Shown: positions 43,723 through 52,863 of the stretch, in pieces
Layout of the letters: every line of letters starts with the position of its first letter
Numbering within the stretch: the stretch's first letter is position 1
Assembly: GCA_003134685.1 (NCBI GenBank)
Contig: PLCA01000002.1
Coordinates: 211,966-275,965 of the forward strand
Direction of reading: 5' to 3'
From: Gemmatimonadota bacterium
GTDB taxonomy: Bacteria; Gemmatimonadota; Gemmatimonadetes; Gemmatimonadales; Gemmatimonadaceae
Length of the DNA stretch: 64,000 bases
Notes under the pieces: generated by a model
Databases searched by the model: none
What the model was told of the DNA's origin: nothing
The model's input: the letters and a program-made list of their open reading frames with translations, nothing else
Translations under genes and position numbers: made by a program

Positions 43723-44742
43723 TCACGGACTCCTCTGTTTGGCTGGTTGCTGAAGCGCTGCATTCTCGAACTGCTGAGCGAAGAATTCTCCAACACGATA
43801 TTCCGCATAATAAAACGGCCGCCACGGCCACGAGCCAGCGATGAAGCCGGCATGACCACCCCTTTCCACGAATTCAAGGTGCAAATTCGGGTTTCGCCGA
43901 GCAACATCCCGAACCTCTTCGAGAACTACCGGTGGCAGCATCGGGTCGTCGACCGCGCTTAATAGTAGCGTTGTGAGTCTAATTTGCTCCAAGCGTGGCA
44001 GTGAGCTCGATCGCTCGTAGTAGTCCTGCGCATCCCGGAACCCGTGCAACGGACCCGTGATCAAGTTGTCGAAATCCTCGAGAGTTCGTAGCCCAGCGAT
44101 CTTATCCGCGGGAGCGAGATCGGGAAACCGGCGGGCTTTTTCCCGGGCTTTTCTCCGCAATGAATTCAGGAAGAACTGCTGGTAGAATCGGGAGAATCCG
44201 CGGTTGATCCGCGTGGAAGACCGAGCGAGGTCAAAAGGAACCGAAATGGCGGCAGCCGCCCGCAGGTGGAGCGGCAAGTCAGTACCCCGCTCTCCGAGAA
44301 ACTTGAGCAGCACGTTACCACCGAGCGATACCCCGGCAATGGCAAGAGGAGACGTCGGATGCTCGCGCAAAATTCTTTCGAGGACGAACGCAGTGTCCGT
44401 TGTCTCGCCTGAATGATAGAATCTGCGGGTACGGTTCGGTTCCGAGCCGCACGAGCGGAAAATCAGAAGGTCGGCACCCCATCCCCGTCTGGCCGCTTCG
44501 TTGAGCAGCCCCTGCGCGTAGTGCGAGCGAACAGTCCCTTCGAGACCATGGAGCAATAGGACGCGAGGTGCCCCCACCGCCGCAGACAGGCGATGCAGCT
44601 CGACAAAATCTCCATCCGGCGTTTCCCAGCGCTCGAGGGCAGTCGGCGCTGGTGGCTGCCGCCTGAACAGCTTACCCCAAAGTGTCTGCAAATGACCGCC
44701 CGGAATCCACCAGGCGGGCGAATAGATTATTTCACTCGGCAT
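43723..44742 (-). CDS. alpha/beta hydrolase, YheT family
   Basis: 339 residues related to E. coli YheT. Typical features are WWIPGGHLQTLWGKLFRR at the N-terminus, LHGLEGTVRSHYAQGL (about 64-79), the nucleophile elbow GVSLGGN (about 143-149), Asp in SAVDDPMLPP and His in ERGGHAGFIAG. Such hydrolases act on esters or lipids; the substrate is not known. First gene of a two-gene operon with the DLH-like gene. Confidence 0.88.
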   Translation of the reverse strand: MPSEIIYSPAWWIPGGHLQTLWGKLFRRQPPAPTALERWETPDGDFVELHRLSAAVGAPRVLLLHGLEGTVRSHYAQGLLNEAARRGWGADLLIFRSCGSEPNRTRRFYHSGETTDTAFVLERILREHPTSPLAIAGVSLGGNVLLKFLGERGTDLPLHLRAAAAISVPFDLARSSTRINRGFSRFYQQFFLNSLRRKAREKARRFPDLAPADKIAGLRTLEDFDNLITGPLHGFRDAQDYYERSSSLPRLEQIRLTTLLLSAVDDPMLPPVVLEEVRDVARRNPNLHLEFVERGGHAGFIAGSWPWRPFYYAEYRVGEFFAQQFENAALQQPAKQRSP

Positions 44743-44804
44743 CGATCATGGCACCGGGTCGATCCTCATCCTTTACTTCTCCGCTGACAAGTCAGGGCGA
44801 CACG

Positions 44805-45152
44805 TTGGAAGTACAGATCTTTGGAGTCAAGAAAAGTGCGGATACGCGCAAGGCTCTTCGCTTCTTTTCGGAGCGAAGGGTAAAAACCCATTTCGTCGAC
44901 CTTTTGGAGCGTCCGGCATCCCTCGGGGAGCTTCGCCGATTCGCCCAGAAGTTTGGCGTAGCCGCGCTCGTTGATCGAGATTCGAAGCGTTTTAGCGAGC
45001 TTGGTCTTCAGTATGCGCAACTTTCGGACGAACGCTGGCTGGAGAAGCTTTCCGACGAGCCGTTATTGCTTCGGCTTCCACTCGTCCGGAATGCAAACCA
45101 GGTCGTCATCGGAGCTGACGAAGGGACATGGAAATCCTGGATGGAGGCGTAA
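44805..45152 (+). CDS. ArsC/Spx-fold protein without cysteine
   Basis: About 115 residues with the glutaredoxin-like ArsC/Spx/YffB fold: IFGVKKSADTRKALRFFSERRV at the N-terminus and the conserved LPLVRNANQVVIGADEGTWKSW at the C-terminus. The position of the catalytic Cys (GIPNCDT in YffB) reads KKSADT, and there is no Cys in the whole protein, so it cannot reduce arsenate in the known way. Start is probably TTG 44805; an ATG lies at 44748. Divergent from the YheT gene and 95 bp before serA. Confidence 0.72.
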   Translation: MEVQIFGVKKSADTRKALRFFSERRVKTHFVDLLERPASLGELRRFAQKFGVAALVDRDSKRFSELGLQYAQLSDERWLEKLSDEPLLLRLPLVRNANQVVIGADEGTWKSWMEA

Positions 45153-45247
45153 GTCACCGCCCTCGCTTGTGGGCGCGAGCCCGGGCAAGCGATATTGCAG
45201 ACTCGTCCCGCCCTCCTCAGCGACCAGCTCAAACCGGCTCACCAACA

Positions 45248-46852
45248 GTGACTTATCGCGTTCTCGTCACCGATGAGATCGACGCCGAAGGTGTGGCGCT
45301 CCTTTCCGCCGATCCAAGGATCGTCGTAGACGAAGTGCCGACGCTACCAAAGGACGAACTGCTCGCCCGTATCGCCGACTATGACGCAATCGTTGGTCGC
45401 AGCGCGACAAAGATTTCCGCGGATCTGCTGGAGAAGGCTCGCAAGCTCAAGGTGGTCGGGCGAGCGGGCGTCGGAGTCGACAACATCGCTCTTGAAAGGG
45501 CGACGTCTCTGGGCGTTGCCGTCATCAATGCCCCAGCCGGCAACACGATTGCGGTAGTCGAGCTGTTCTTCGGAGCAATCATTTCCCTGCTTCGCCATAT
45601 CCCGCGCGCGGATACATCGATGCATGCGGGTAAATGGGAGCGGTCGGGCTTACTCGGGTCCGAGTTGAAAGGCAGGACACTTGGAATTGTCGGCCTTGGG
45701 CGAATCGGAGGAGAAGTGGCAACGCGTGCCCGGGCATTTGGGATGAACGTTGTCGCTTACGATCCGTACATCGCCCAATCCCGTTTCGAAGCTTTGCGCG
45801 TTCAAGAGGTCAAGTCCCTCGATGCTCTGCTCGAGCAATCGGATGTCCTGACTGTTCACACTCCGCTGACTGACGAAACGAAGGGTATGATCGGCAAGCG
45901 GGAGATCGCGCGGCTCCCCCAGCGGTCTATCGTGGTGAACATGGCTCGCGGCGGCATCGTCGATGAAAAGGGGCTGGTGGAAGCGTTGGGAAAGCATCTC
46001 CTCGGGGCGGTCGTCGATGCCTATGAAAAGGAGCCCTTGGCTGCCGACCATCCCCTGCGATCCCTGCCGAACGTGCTGCTTACTCCGCACATCGGCGCGT
46101 CAACCACGGAAGCGCAGCGCAACGTCGCGGTGGATGTCTGCATGGCAGTACGTGACGCACTTCTCAGCGGTGAGCTATCTCGCTCCATCAATGTCGCGGA
46201 CGTCGGTGGACAGTGGGCGGATGTCGAGCCGGCGCTGACGTTGGCGCGGCGTGCGGCGGCTGTTGGCAGAGCGATACTCGCAACCCAGGGTACGCGCGCA
46301 GTACAGCGGATTGATGTGCGCTCGGGTTCCGCGCTGAGCGCCGCAAAGAGCGCGCTGCTCGCTTCGGCCGCACGCGGACTGCTGGAGGGTACGGTAGAAC
46401 AGGAGCGCCTCAATCTCATCAACGCTCGCACGATGGCCGAAACTCGTGGAATAGATCTTTCGATCACGGAGACTCCGATCCAGGACAATCCTTATGCGGT
46501 TGAAGTGAGACTGAGTGGCGGAATGCAGGAAATCGCGGTCGCTGGAACGGCGCAACCAGGCGCAGCTGCGCGCTTTACACGAATTGGCGCCTTCCATGTA
46601 GACATTCAGCCACGCGATACTCTGCTGATCCTCACCAATAACGATGTTCCAGGAGTGATTGGCCGCGTAGGAACCCTACTCGGCGAGGCGGGCGTGAACA
46701 TCGCCGAATACCACCAAGCGCGCCTGGCTCAGGGAGGCCAGGCTCTCGCCGCCGTGTCGGTCGATGGAGACGTAAGCGAGGCAATCCGCGAATCGCTGCT
46801 AAGTCTTCCCGATGTGTCGTCTGCAGCTGTCGTCTGCTTTCATTCAGGGTGA
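45248..46852 (+). CDS. serA: D-3-phosphoglycerate dehydrogenase
   Basis: First step of serine synthesis: oxidation of 3-phosphoglycerate to 3-phosphohydroxypyruvate with NAD. 534 residues (long, type I form): substrate domain, NAD fold with GLGRIGGEVATRARAFG (about 146-162), catalytic Arg/Glu/His segments (MARGGIVDEKGL, LTPHIGASTTEA), intervening ASB domain (about 320-455) and C-terminal ACT domain (ILTNNDVPGVIGRVGTLLGE), which usually mediates serine feedback. GTG 45248 is the family start. It overlaps the next gene by GTGA. Confidence 0.95.
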   Translation: MTYRVLVTDEIDAEGVALLSADPRIVVDEVPTLPKDELLARIADYDAIVGRSATKISADLLEKARKLKVVGRAGVGVDNIALERATSLGVAVINAPAGNTIAVVELFFGAIISLLRHIPRADTSMHAGKWERSGLLGSELKGRTLGIVGLGRIGGEVATRARAFGMNVVAYDPYIAQSRFEALRVQEVKSLDALLEQSDVLTVHTPLTDETKGMIGKREIARLPQRSIVVNMARGGIVDEKGLVEALGKHLLGAVVDAYEKEPLAADHPLRSLPNVLLTPHIGASTTEAQRNVAVDVCMAVRDALLSGELSRSINVADVGGQWADVEPALTLARRAAAVGRAILATQGTRAVQRIDVRSGSALSAAKSALLASAARGLLEGTVEQERLNLINARTMAETRGIDLSITETPIQDNPYAVEVRLSGGMQEIAVAGTAQPGAAARFTRIGAFHVDIQPRDTLLILTNNDVPGVIGRVGTLLGEAGVNIAEYHQARLAQGGQALAAVSVDGDVSEAIRESLLSLPDVSSAAVVCFHSG

Positions 46853-48216
46853 GTGTCACCCTAAGCAGCGACAGGAGCGTAAGGGAAGCTTATGCAGCCG
46901 ATGCATCCGGTCTTCATCTAGTTCCAGAGTTGGTGTCTCGACCTGAATCGATAGAGGAAGTCGTCGATCTGCTGCGTCGAGCGACCGCTGACCGCACGCC
47001 GATCACGTGTGCGGGCGCACAGACGAGCACGACGGCAGCATCCATTACCGACAAGGGGGCGCTCCTCTCCCTACGCGCGCTCGATAGCATTTCAGCGGTC
47101 GACGAAAGAACAAGAACGATCAAGGTTGGACCGGGGGCGCTCGTCGGCGAAGTAAAGCGAACAGCGGCAGCAGGTGGCCTTCTCTTCGCTCCCGACCCGA
47201 CCAGCGAGGAAGAGTCCACCATTGGAGGGGCAATTGCGTGCAACGCTTCCGGCGCTCGCACGTTCAAGTATGGCGCAACGCGAAAGCACGTGCAGGCACT
47301 CAAGGTGGTAATGGCGAACGGCGAACTGATGGAGTTTCGGAGAAGCAATCTCGAGAAGAACACTGTGGGCTACGCATTCGCCCATGATCCCATCGATTGG
47401 TTCATCGGGAGCGAGGGGACGCTCGGAGTAGTCGTGGAAGCCGAGCTCACTTTGCTGCCACTCCCGGCTCACGTTGTCGGACTCGCAGTCTTCTTCACGA
47501 CGGAGGAGGAAGCGCTGAGATTCGTGGTGGCGACGCGAGACTCAGCGACGGTAGCCCCGCGGTGCATCGAGTACTTCGACAATCAGGCAATCGGAATCGC
47601 GCGCACTGTGGCTCACGGCGGAGTATTGCCGGACGGAGCGGCGGGGATGATCTACGTGGAAGAAGAGATTGGCGATGATCTCGATTCCACACTTGGCAGG
47701 TGGGGTGAGCTCATCGAGTCGATAGCTCCGGATTTCGACCCGCTCGTTTTTGATGGTGAGGCAAGGTTGAGAGAAGCCCGAAGGATTCGTCATAGCGTTC
47801 CAACGACGATGAATGAGCGGGGAACCAGGCACCGCGATGCAGGTGGAAGAAGGGTTTCTACTGACTGGGCGGTGCCGTATCATAAAGTCGCGGAGGCAAT
47901 TCGAACTGCACGTGCATTTGCCGCGGAGCGTGGTGTCGAACAGGCCGTGATCTATGGTCACGTCGGCAACGGGCACCCTCATCAGAATTACATTGCTCGT
48001 AATGCGCGAGAGCTCGCTACCATAGAAGAAGTTGTCGAACAGACGCTAAAACGCGTGCTTGCCTTTGGCGGTACGGTGGCAGCGGAGCATGGGATCGGAA
48101 AGGTCAAGCGCAGGTGGCTTCCACTCCAGATGAGTGGGCTGCAGATCGCAATGATGACGGCAGTGAAAAGAGAACTGGACCCTCTTGGAATTCTCGCCCC
48201 CGGGAATATCCTGTGA
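46849..48216 (+). CDS. FAD-linked oxidase (GlcD/D-2-hydroxyacid dehydrogenase type)
   Basis: 455 residues of the VAO/PCMH FAD family: PP-loop region with GAQTSTTAAS and ATIGGAIACNASGARTFKYG-type FAD-binding segment (about 125-145), FAD-oxidase C domain with GHVGNGHPHQNYI (metal/substrate His, about 365-377) and AAEHGIGKVKR at the end. Relatives oxidise glycolate, D-lactate or D-2-hydroxyglutarate. It sits between serA and serB with four-base overlaps on both sides. Since SerA can reduce 2-oxoglutarate to D-2-hydroxyglutarate, recycling of that product is a likely role (inference). Confidence 0.85.
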   Translation: MSVTLSSDRSVREAYAADASGLHLVPELVSRPESIEEVVDLLRRATADRTPITCAGAQTSTTAASITDKGALLSLRALDSISAVDERTRTIKVGPGALVGEVKRTAAAGGLLFAPDPTSEEESTIGGAIACNASGARTFKYGATRKHVQALKVVMANGELMEFRRSNLEKNTVGYAFAHDPIDWFIGSEGTLGVVVEAELTLLPLPAHVVGLAVFFTTEEEALRFVVATRDSATVAPRCIEYFDNQAIGIARTVAHGGVLPDGAAGMIYVEEEIGDDLDSTLGRWGELIESIAPDFDPLVFDGEARLREARRIRHSVPTTMNERGTRHRDAGGRRVSTDWAVPYHKVAEAIRTARAFAAERGVEQAVIYGHVGNGHPHQNYIARNARELATIEEVVEQTLKRVLAFGGTVAAEHGIGKVKRRWLPLQMSGLQIAMMTAVKRELDPLGILAPGNIL

Positions 48217-48857
48217 GCCGTTTTAATTCCGTTGTCTTCGATGTTGACTCGACATTGAGCGGAATCGAAGGAATCGACTGGCTGGCCGCATTGCGTGGTG
48301 CCGACGTCGAAGCATGGAGCGCGGCGCTGACGGCAAGAGCGATGGAGGGGGAACTTCCGATCGAAGCCGTTTATCGCGAAAGGATGCACGCGGTGAAGCC
48401 AGCCATGGAGGAAATCGAGCGATTGGGGCGAGTGTACATCGAACGCATTGCGCCGCGCGCACTGGAAACACTAACCGAGCTTCGAGCACGTGGGATAGAT
48501 CTGGTGATGGTCAGCGGCGGACTGCGTGAGGCGATATTGCCTCTCGCCAGAGAGTTGGGAGTCGATGAACGGCGAGTCCACGCGGTGTCCGTTTTCTTCG
48601 ATGAAGAGGGAAATTACGCCGGGTTTGATGAAGGATCTCTTCTGACACGACAGGACGGGAAACGGCAGACTGTACGCGACATGGGTCTCAAGGGTCCGAT
48701 ACTGGCAGTCGGAGATGGCATGACGGACTGCGCAATCAGGCCCGTCGTGGACAGTTTCGCGGCCTTCACTGGATTCATGCGTCGCGAGCCCGTGGTGCAA
48801 CGGGCTGATTTTGTGATCGAGAATTTTGACCAACTGAGAGAACTCATACTGGAATGA
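48213..48857 (+). CDS. serB: phosphoserine phosphatase-like HAD hydrolase
   Basis: 214 residues, HAD superfamily. The nucleophile motif is VFDVDSTLSGIEGIDW (DxDST, about 7-22), motif II is VMVSGG (about 99) and motif III/IV KRQTVRDMGLKGPILAVGDGMTD. The cap region carries RERMHAVKPAMEEIE. GTG 48213 is chosen because the frame before it repeats the end of the upstream gene. Position in the serine operon supports the removal of phosphate from phosphoserine as last step. Confidence 0.9.
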   Translation: MSRFNSVVFDVDSTLSGIEGIDWLAALRGADVEAWSAALTARAMEGELPIEAVYRERMHAVKPAMEEIERLGRVYIERIAPRALETLTELRARGIDLVMVSGGLREAILPLARELGVDERRVHAVSVFFDEEGNYAGFDEGSLLTRQDGKRQTVRDMGLKGPILAVGDGMTDCAIRPVVDSFAAFTGFMRREPVVQRADFVIENFDQLRELILE

Positions 48858-49951
48858 GCCCCACAACAGCCTTCGGCACTTTTTTTCTGCCAGGACCGAC
48901 CGAAGTTCGCGAAGAAATCATGACGGCGATGCTTCAGCCGATGATTCCACATCGCGGTCCGGAATTCGAAAGACTATTCGAGCGGTTACAACAGGGCCTT
49001 CGTCCCATATTCAAGACGGAGCGTCCCGTTTACATCAGCTCATCGTCGGGGACCGGAATGATGGAGGCTGCGATCCGCTGCGCTCCTTCGGGCCGGATTC
49101 TCTGTCTGGTGAACGGAGCGTTCTCGGAGCGATTTGCGCACATCGCGTCGATGTGCGGGCGCGATGTCGATCGATACGAAGTCGCTTGGGGACAGGTGCA
49201 TGCGATTCCCCAGCTAGACGAGCGTCTCTCGATGCGAAAGTACACGGCGATTACAGTAGTTCATTCCGAGACATCGACCGGCGCGTTGAACGATGTGCGC
49301 GCGATCTCGGATTGCGCGCACCGCCACAGCATTGCCTGCCTGATCGATAGCGTGAGCGGGCTTGGCGGAGCAGAGCTGCATTTCGATGAATGGAAGCTCG
49401 ATTACGTTCTAACCGGCTCGCAAAAAGCGCTGGCCCTTCCACCGGGTCTTTCTTTCGCGGCTGCATCGGCGAGCTTCATCGATCGGGCCAATGGCACCCA
49501 CGACCGCGGCGTCTATTTCGACCTTGTCGAACTGGATGCGTACGCGCGGCGGAACCAGACTCCGAGTACGCCCGCGCTCACTCTTTTCTACGCGCTGGAA
49601 GCGCAGGCCAAATCGATTGCGGCAGAGGGGCTCGAGACCCGCTGGGCGCGGCACAAGGCAATGGCTGTCCGTACCCAGGAATGGATCACGAAGATCAGCG
49701 ACGAAACGGGAAAGAAGTTGGGTAACATCGCTCCTCTCGGATCTCAATCCCCGACAGTGTCCACCATCCGGCTTCCGTCGGACACCCCGGCGGAAGCCTT
49801 CACTGCCGCGGTGGCAAAGCACGGGATCGTAGTCGGAGCCGGCTATGGCAAGTTGAAGAGTTCCACCTTTCGCATTGGCCACATGGGTGACCACACCATG
49901 GAATCGCTCGAGCGCTGCCTTGCAGCGTGTTCGAGCGTGCTGCGTTCTTGA
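48854..49951 (+). CDS. class V aminotransferase, probable phosphoserine or serine transaminase
   Basis: 365 residues, PLP fold type I of the alanine-glyoxylate/serine-pyruvate aminotransferase group. N-terminal FLPGPTEVREEI, HSETSTGALNDV (about 137-148), DSVSGLGG (about 167-174) with the PLP Asp, and the Schiff-base Lys in TGSQKALALPPG (about 195). In several bacteria and archaea such proteins replace SerC, and the position between serB and the end of a serine operon suggests this. Overlaps serB by ATGA. Confidence 0.85.
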   Translation: MSPTTAFGTFFLPGPTEVREEIMTAMLQPMIPHRGPEFERLFERLQQGLRPIFKTERPVYISSSSGTGMMEAAIRCAPSGRILCLVNGAFSERFAHIASMCGRDVDRYEVAWGQVHAIPQLDERLSMRKYTAITVVHSETSTGALNDVRAISDCAHRHSIACLIDSVSGLGGAELHFDEWKLDYVLTGSQKALALPPGLSFAAASASFIDRANGTHDRGVYFDLVELDAYARRNQTPSTPALTLFYALEAQAKSIAAEGLETRWARHKAMAVRTQEWITKISDETGKKLGNIAPLGSQSPTVSTIRLPSDTPAEAFTAAVAKHGIVVGAGYGKLKSSTFRIGHMGDHTMESLERCLAACSSVLRS

Positions 49952-51900
49952 CTCAGGTATCAGTCTCGAATGCCGGTGTCGAGTTCGGCGCGTCAAAGAT
50001 CTTCGGGGGAATAACTTTCACCGTAGGGCGGGGCGATCGCTGGGGCATCCTTGGCCGGAACGGAAGCGGCAAGACGACTCTCTTTCGTCTGATTACAGGC
50101 ACGCATCAGCCGACCGAAGGGGTCGTCACGCGCCAGCCCGGCCTGCGTTTCGGGCTCCTCGAGCAACACCGCGACTTCGGCGGGGCCAAGACAGTGTGGG
50201 AAGCCGGCGCAGGGGAGTTCGCCGACCTGCTCGCGCTGGAGCTCTCCCTTGCCGAACAGGCGAACCTTCTGTCGCAGGTGGGTGAGTCCGCTACGCCGCA
50301 AATGCTCGCCAAGTATGATCGCGACCTCGAGCGATTTGATCGCGAAGGCGGTTACACTTTCACTCCGCGTGTGGATGCCGTCCTGCAGGGACTTGGTTTC
50401 GACGCGGAGAAAGCCCGCACCCAGCCGCTCGAACAGTTGAGTGGTGGTGAACGCGGAAGGCTTGGTTTGGCGAGGCAGCTGGTGAGTGCCGCCGATGTCC
50501 TGCTTCTGGATGAGCCAACAAATCACCTCGACCTGGAAACGACGCGCTGGCTGGAGGACTACCTTCGAAATACCGACAAGTCAGTCTTGTTGATCAGTCA
50601 TGATCGTGCATTCCTCGCCAACGTAGTGGATCACGTGCTCCATCTCGAAGGCGGAAGCGCGGTCGCGTACTCGGGAAGCTATGAATCATTCGTCGTGCAA
50701 CGGGAAGAACGAAGGCTGAGTCAGCGCCGCGCCTACGAAAAACAGCGCAAGGTGATAGCCGACGAGGAAGACTACATCAGGCGCAACATCGCCGGCCAGA
50801 ACACGAAACAGGCGAAAGGTCGCCGCAAAAGACTCAACAGGGCTCCGCGGCTCAGTTCTCCCACTGCGGAAGAAGGGAGCGCCCTGGGACTGAGACTCGA
50901 TGTCTCGGCGCGAGGGGGCGATCAGGTCGCGATAGCGCGGGGTGTAACGCTCGGGGTCGAAGGAAGGACCCTTATCTCGGACTTTAGCGCGACCATTCAG
51001 CGTGGCGATGTCGTCGGCTTCGTCGGCCCGAACGGCAGCGGAAAATCAACGTTCCTGCGCGCTCTCATGGGCGAGCGTGAGGTCTCGAGTGGAGAGTTGA
51101 GGATTGGAGGGTCGGTCGAGGCGAGCTATTACCGCCAGGACATGGCTCAGGTGCCGTTGGATCGAACGCTATATGACGTCATAAGCGATCTCAGGCCACA
51201 ATGGGAGCGCCGCATGGTTCAGGGTCACCTCGCCAGATTCGGGTTTTCCGGCGACGAAGCTCAACGTCGAGCCGACACGCTGTCTGGTGGAGAGCGAGCA
51301 CGGGTCGCGCTCGCGATGATGGTTCTCGGCCGAGCGAACTTCCTTCTGCTCGACGAGCCGACCAATCACCTGGATATCGAATCGGTGGAAGCGCTCGAAG
51401 ATGCCCTCGCGGAGTACGAAGGAACGATACTACTGGTGAGCCATGACCGCGCGATGCTGGAGGCGCTGACGTCAAGGGTGTGGATTCTCCATGAACGCCA
51501 CGTCACCGATTTTCCCGGATCCTTCACCGAATGGGAGGAGCAGAGCCGGGAGCGCGAGCACGCGGCCGCTGTCACTGCCGCGGAGCGGGAATCGTTGCGG
51601 CGGGTCAAGGAGCACAAGACGACCAAACGGCGGGAAACAGAGGGCGTCGAGAATCGGGCAGCCCTTCGGGAAGTACGCCGGCGGGTGGAAGACTCGGAGA
51701 AAGAGGTTGCTGCACTCGAGAAAAAGGTCGTGGAGCTGACAGCACTGCTCGAGGATCCGGAGCTCTACACGACCCGCGCAGGAACCGGCAAATCGCTTCT
51801 CGCCGGCAAGGAGCTGGACGAAGCACGTCGCAAGCTCGACATCGCTCTTGAAAAGTGGACAGCAGTGACGGAACAGGCGGAGCTGCTATCGGCGACCTGA
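49948..51900 (+). CDS. ABC-F family ATPase
   Basis: About 650 residues, two ABC domains without membrane helices. Walker A: GRNGSGKTT (about 37-45) and GPNGSGKST (about 362-370); signatures LSGGERGRL and LSGGERARVAL; Walker B LLLDEPTNHLD in both, with the linker (P-site) region between. A charged coiled coil closes the protein (about 535-650), as in Uup/EttA relatives. ABC-F proteins act on the ribosome. Probable start TTG 49948, which overlaps the stop before it as TTGA; GTG 49927 is an alternative. Confidence 0.92.
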   Translation: MTQVSVSNAGVEFGASKIFGGITFTVGRGDRWGILGRNGSGKTTLFRLITGTHQPTEGVVTRQPGLRFGLLEQHRDFGGAKTVWEAGAGEFADLLALELSLAEQANLLSQVGESATPQMLAKYDRDLERFDREGGYTFTPRVDAVLQGLGFDAEKARTQPLEQLSGGERGRLGLARQLVSAADVLLLDEPTNHLDLETTRWLEDYLRNTDKSVLLISHDRAFLANVVDHVLHLEGGSAVAYSGSYESFVVQREERRLSQRRAYEKQRKVIADEEDYIRRNIAGQNTKQAKGRRKRLNRAPRLSSPTAEEGSALGLRLDVSARGGDQVAIARGVTLGVEGRTLISDFSATIQRGDVVGFVGPNGSGKSTFLRALMGEREVSSGELRIGGSVEASYYRQDMAQVPLDRTLYDVISDLRPQWERRMVQGHLARFGFSGDEAQRRADTLSGGERARVALAMMVLGRANFLLLDEPTNHLDIESVEALEDALAEYEGTILLVSHDRAMLEALTSRVWILHERHVTDFPGSFTEWEEQSREREHAAAVTAAERESLRRVKEHKTTKRRETEGVENRAALREVRRRVEDSEKEVAALEKKVVELTALLEDPELYTTRAGTGKSLLAGKELDEARRKLDIALEKWTAVTEQAELLSAT

Positions 51901-51906
51901 TCGGAA

Positions 51907-52863
51907 TCAGAACTCGCCGATAAACCCGATCTCCACCTCGAGATTCTGGTCGAACCGCTCACGCACCTTGCTCTGCGCCATCGTAATCAGCTCGCGGACA
52001 TCCTTCGCGGTCGCCTTCCCGAGGTTGACCATGATGTTCGCGTGGATGTGAGAGATCTGGGCATCACCATTTCGGAAACCCTTCAATCCGACCTGATCGA
52101 TCAGGCGGCCGGCTCCAACGCCTTCGATCTTCTTGAAGATCGAACCTGCGCTTGGATGATACTCGAGCCAGGGATGCTTGCCGCCGCGCCAGCTTAGATT
52201 TTCCTGCATAATGCGATGCATCACCGACTTGTCCCCAAGCTCGAGCTGGAAGGTCACTGCCAGCGCGATATCCCGCTGCTTATGAAGCGTGCTCGTGTCG
52301 TAGCCGAATTGCATGTATTCCCTGTCGACGGTTTTTCGCTTCCCGTCATAAGTGAGCAGCTCGGCCGTCTGAAAGACCTCGGCAATGAACATTGTTCTCT
52401 CACGGTCCGGGGCAGGTGAGAGAAAGTGCAGATTCTGCCAGACGGCCCCACCGACTGTGCTTGGGATTCCAACATAGTGCTCCAGCCCCGACAGCCCGCG
52501 CTCGACGGCCTGGGGTATCAACTTCGCCATCACCGCGCCGCTCTCGACCCAGAGCCTTCCGTCATCGAAGAACTCGAGATGGCTCGAGGTATTGCGGATG
52601 ATAAGGCCGCGAAACCCCTTGTCGCCGATGAGAATGTTGGCGCCGAGTCCGAGGACGAAATACTCGAGTCCAAGCTCTCGCGCGGCAGTAACTGCCCCTG
52701 CCAGATCCTCGACCGATGTTGCATCGTAAAAGAGATCGGCTGGACCACCAATCCTGAATGTGGTGTATTGAGCAAGAGGCTCATTGCGTTTGAGCCTCTT
52801 GGCGTCGAGCCGAGTTATCAATTGCCCGTAGTAGTCCGAGCGGGCTTTCCCAGAATCTGACAT
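51907..52863 (-). CDS. murB: UDP-N-acetylenolpyruvoylglucosamine reductase
   Basis: Peptidoglycan precursor enzyme, 318 residues. FAD-binding region TFRIGGPADLFYDA and LGLGANILIGDKG (about 30-85), catalytic Ser in SAGSIFKKIEG (about 226-236) and the C-terminal ISHIHANIMVNLGKATAKDV with the second catalytic Glu in EVEIGFIGEF. Its ATG shares CATG with the ATG of the divergent M16 gene; TTG about 14 codons later is an alternative start. No ribosome-binding site is clear. Confidence 0.92.
   Translation of the reverse strand: MSDSGKARSDYYGQLITRLDAKRLKRNEPLAQYTTFRIGGPADLFYDATSVEDLAGAVTAARELGLEYFVLGLGANILIGDKGFRGLIIRNTSSHLEFFDDGRLWVESGAVMAKLIPQAVERGLSGLEHYVGIPSTVGGAVWQNLHFLSPAPDRERTMFIAEVFQTAELLTYDGKRKTVDREYMQFGYDTSTLHKQRDIALAVTFQLELGDKSVMHRIMQENLSWRGGKHPWLEYHPSAGSIFKKIEGVGAGRLIDQVGLKGFRNGDAQISHIHANIMVNLGKATAKDVRELITMAQSKVRERFDQNLEVEIGFIGEF

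Noticed and set aside
43722-43907. 62-residue extension of the dienelactone-hydrolase-like gene into the YheT gene
   Set aside because: Signal peptide and ribosome-binding site support ATG 43721, one base after the upstream stop.
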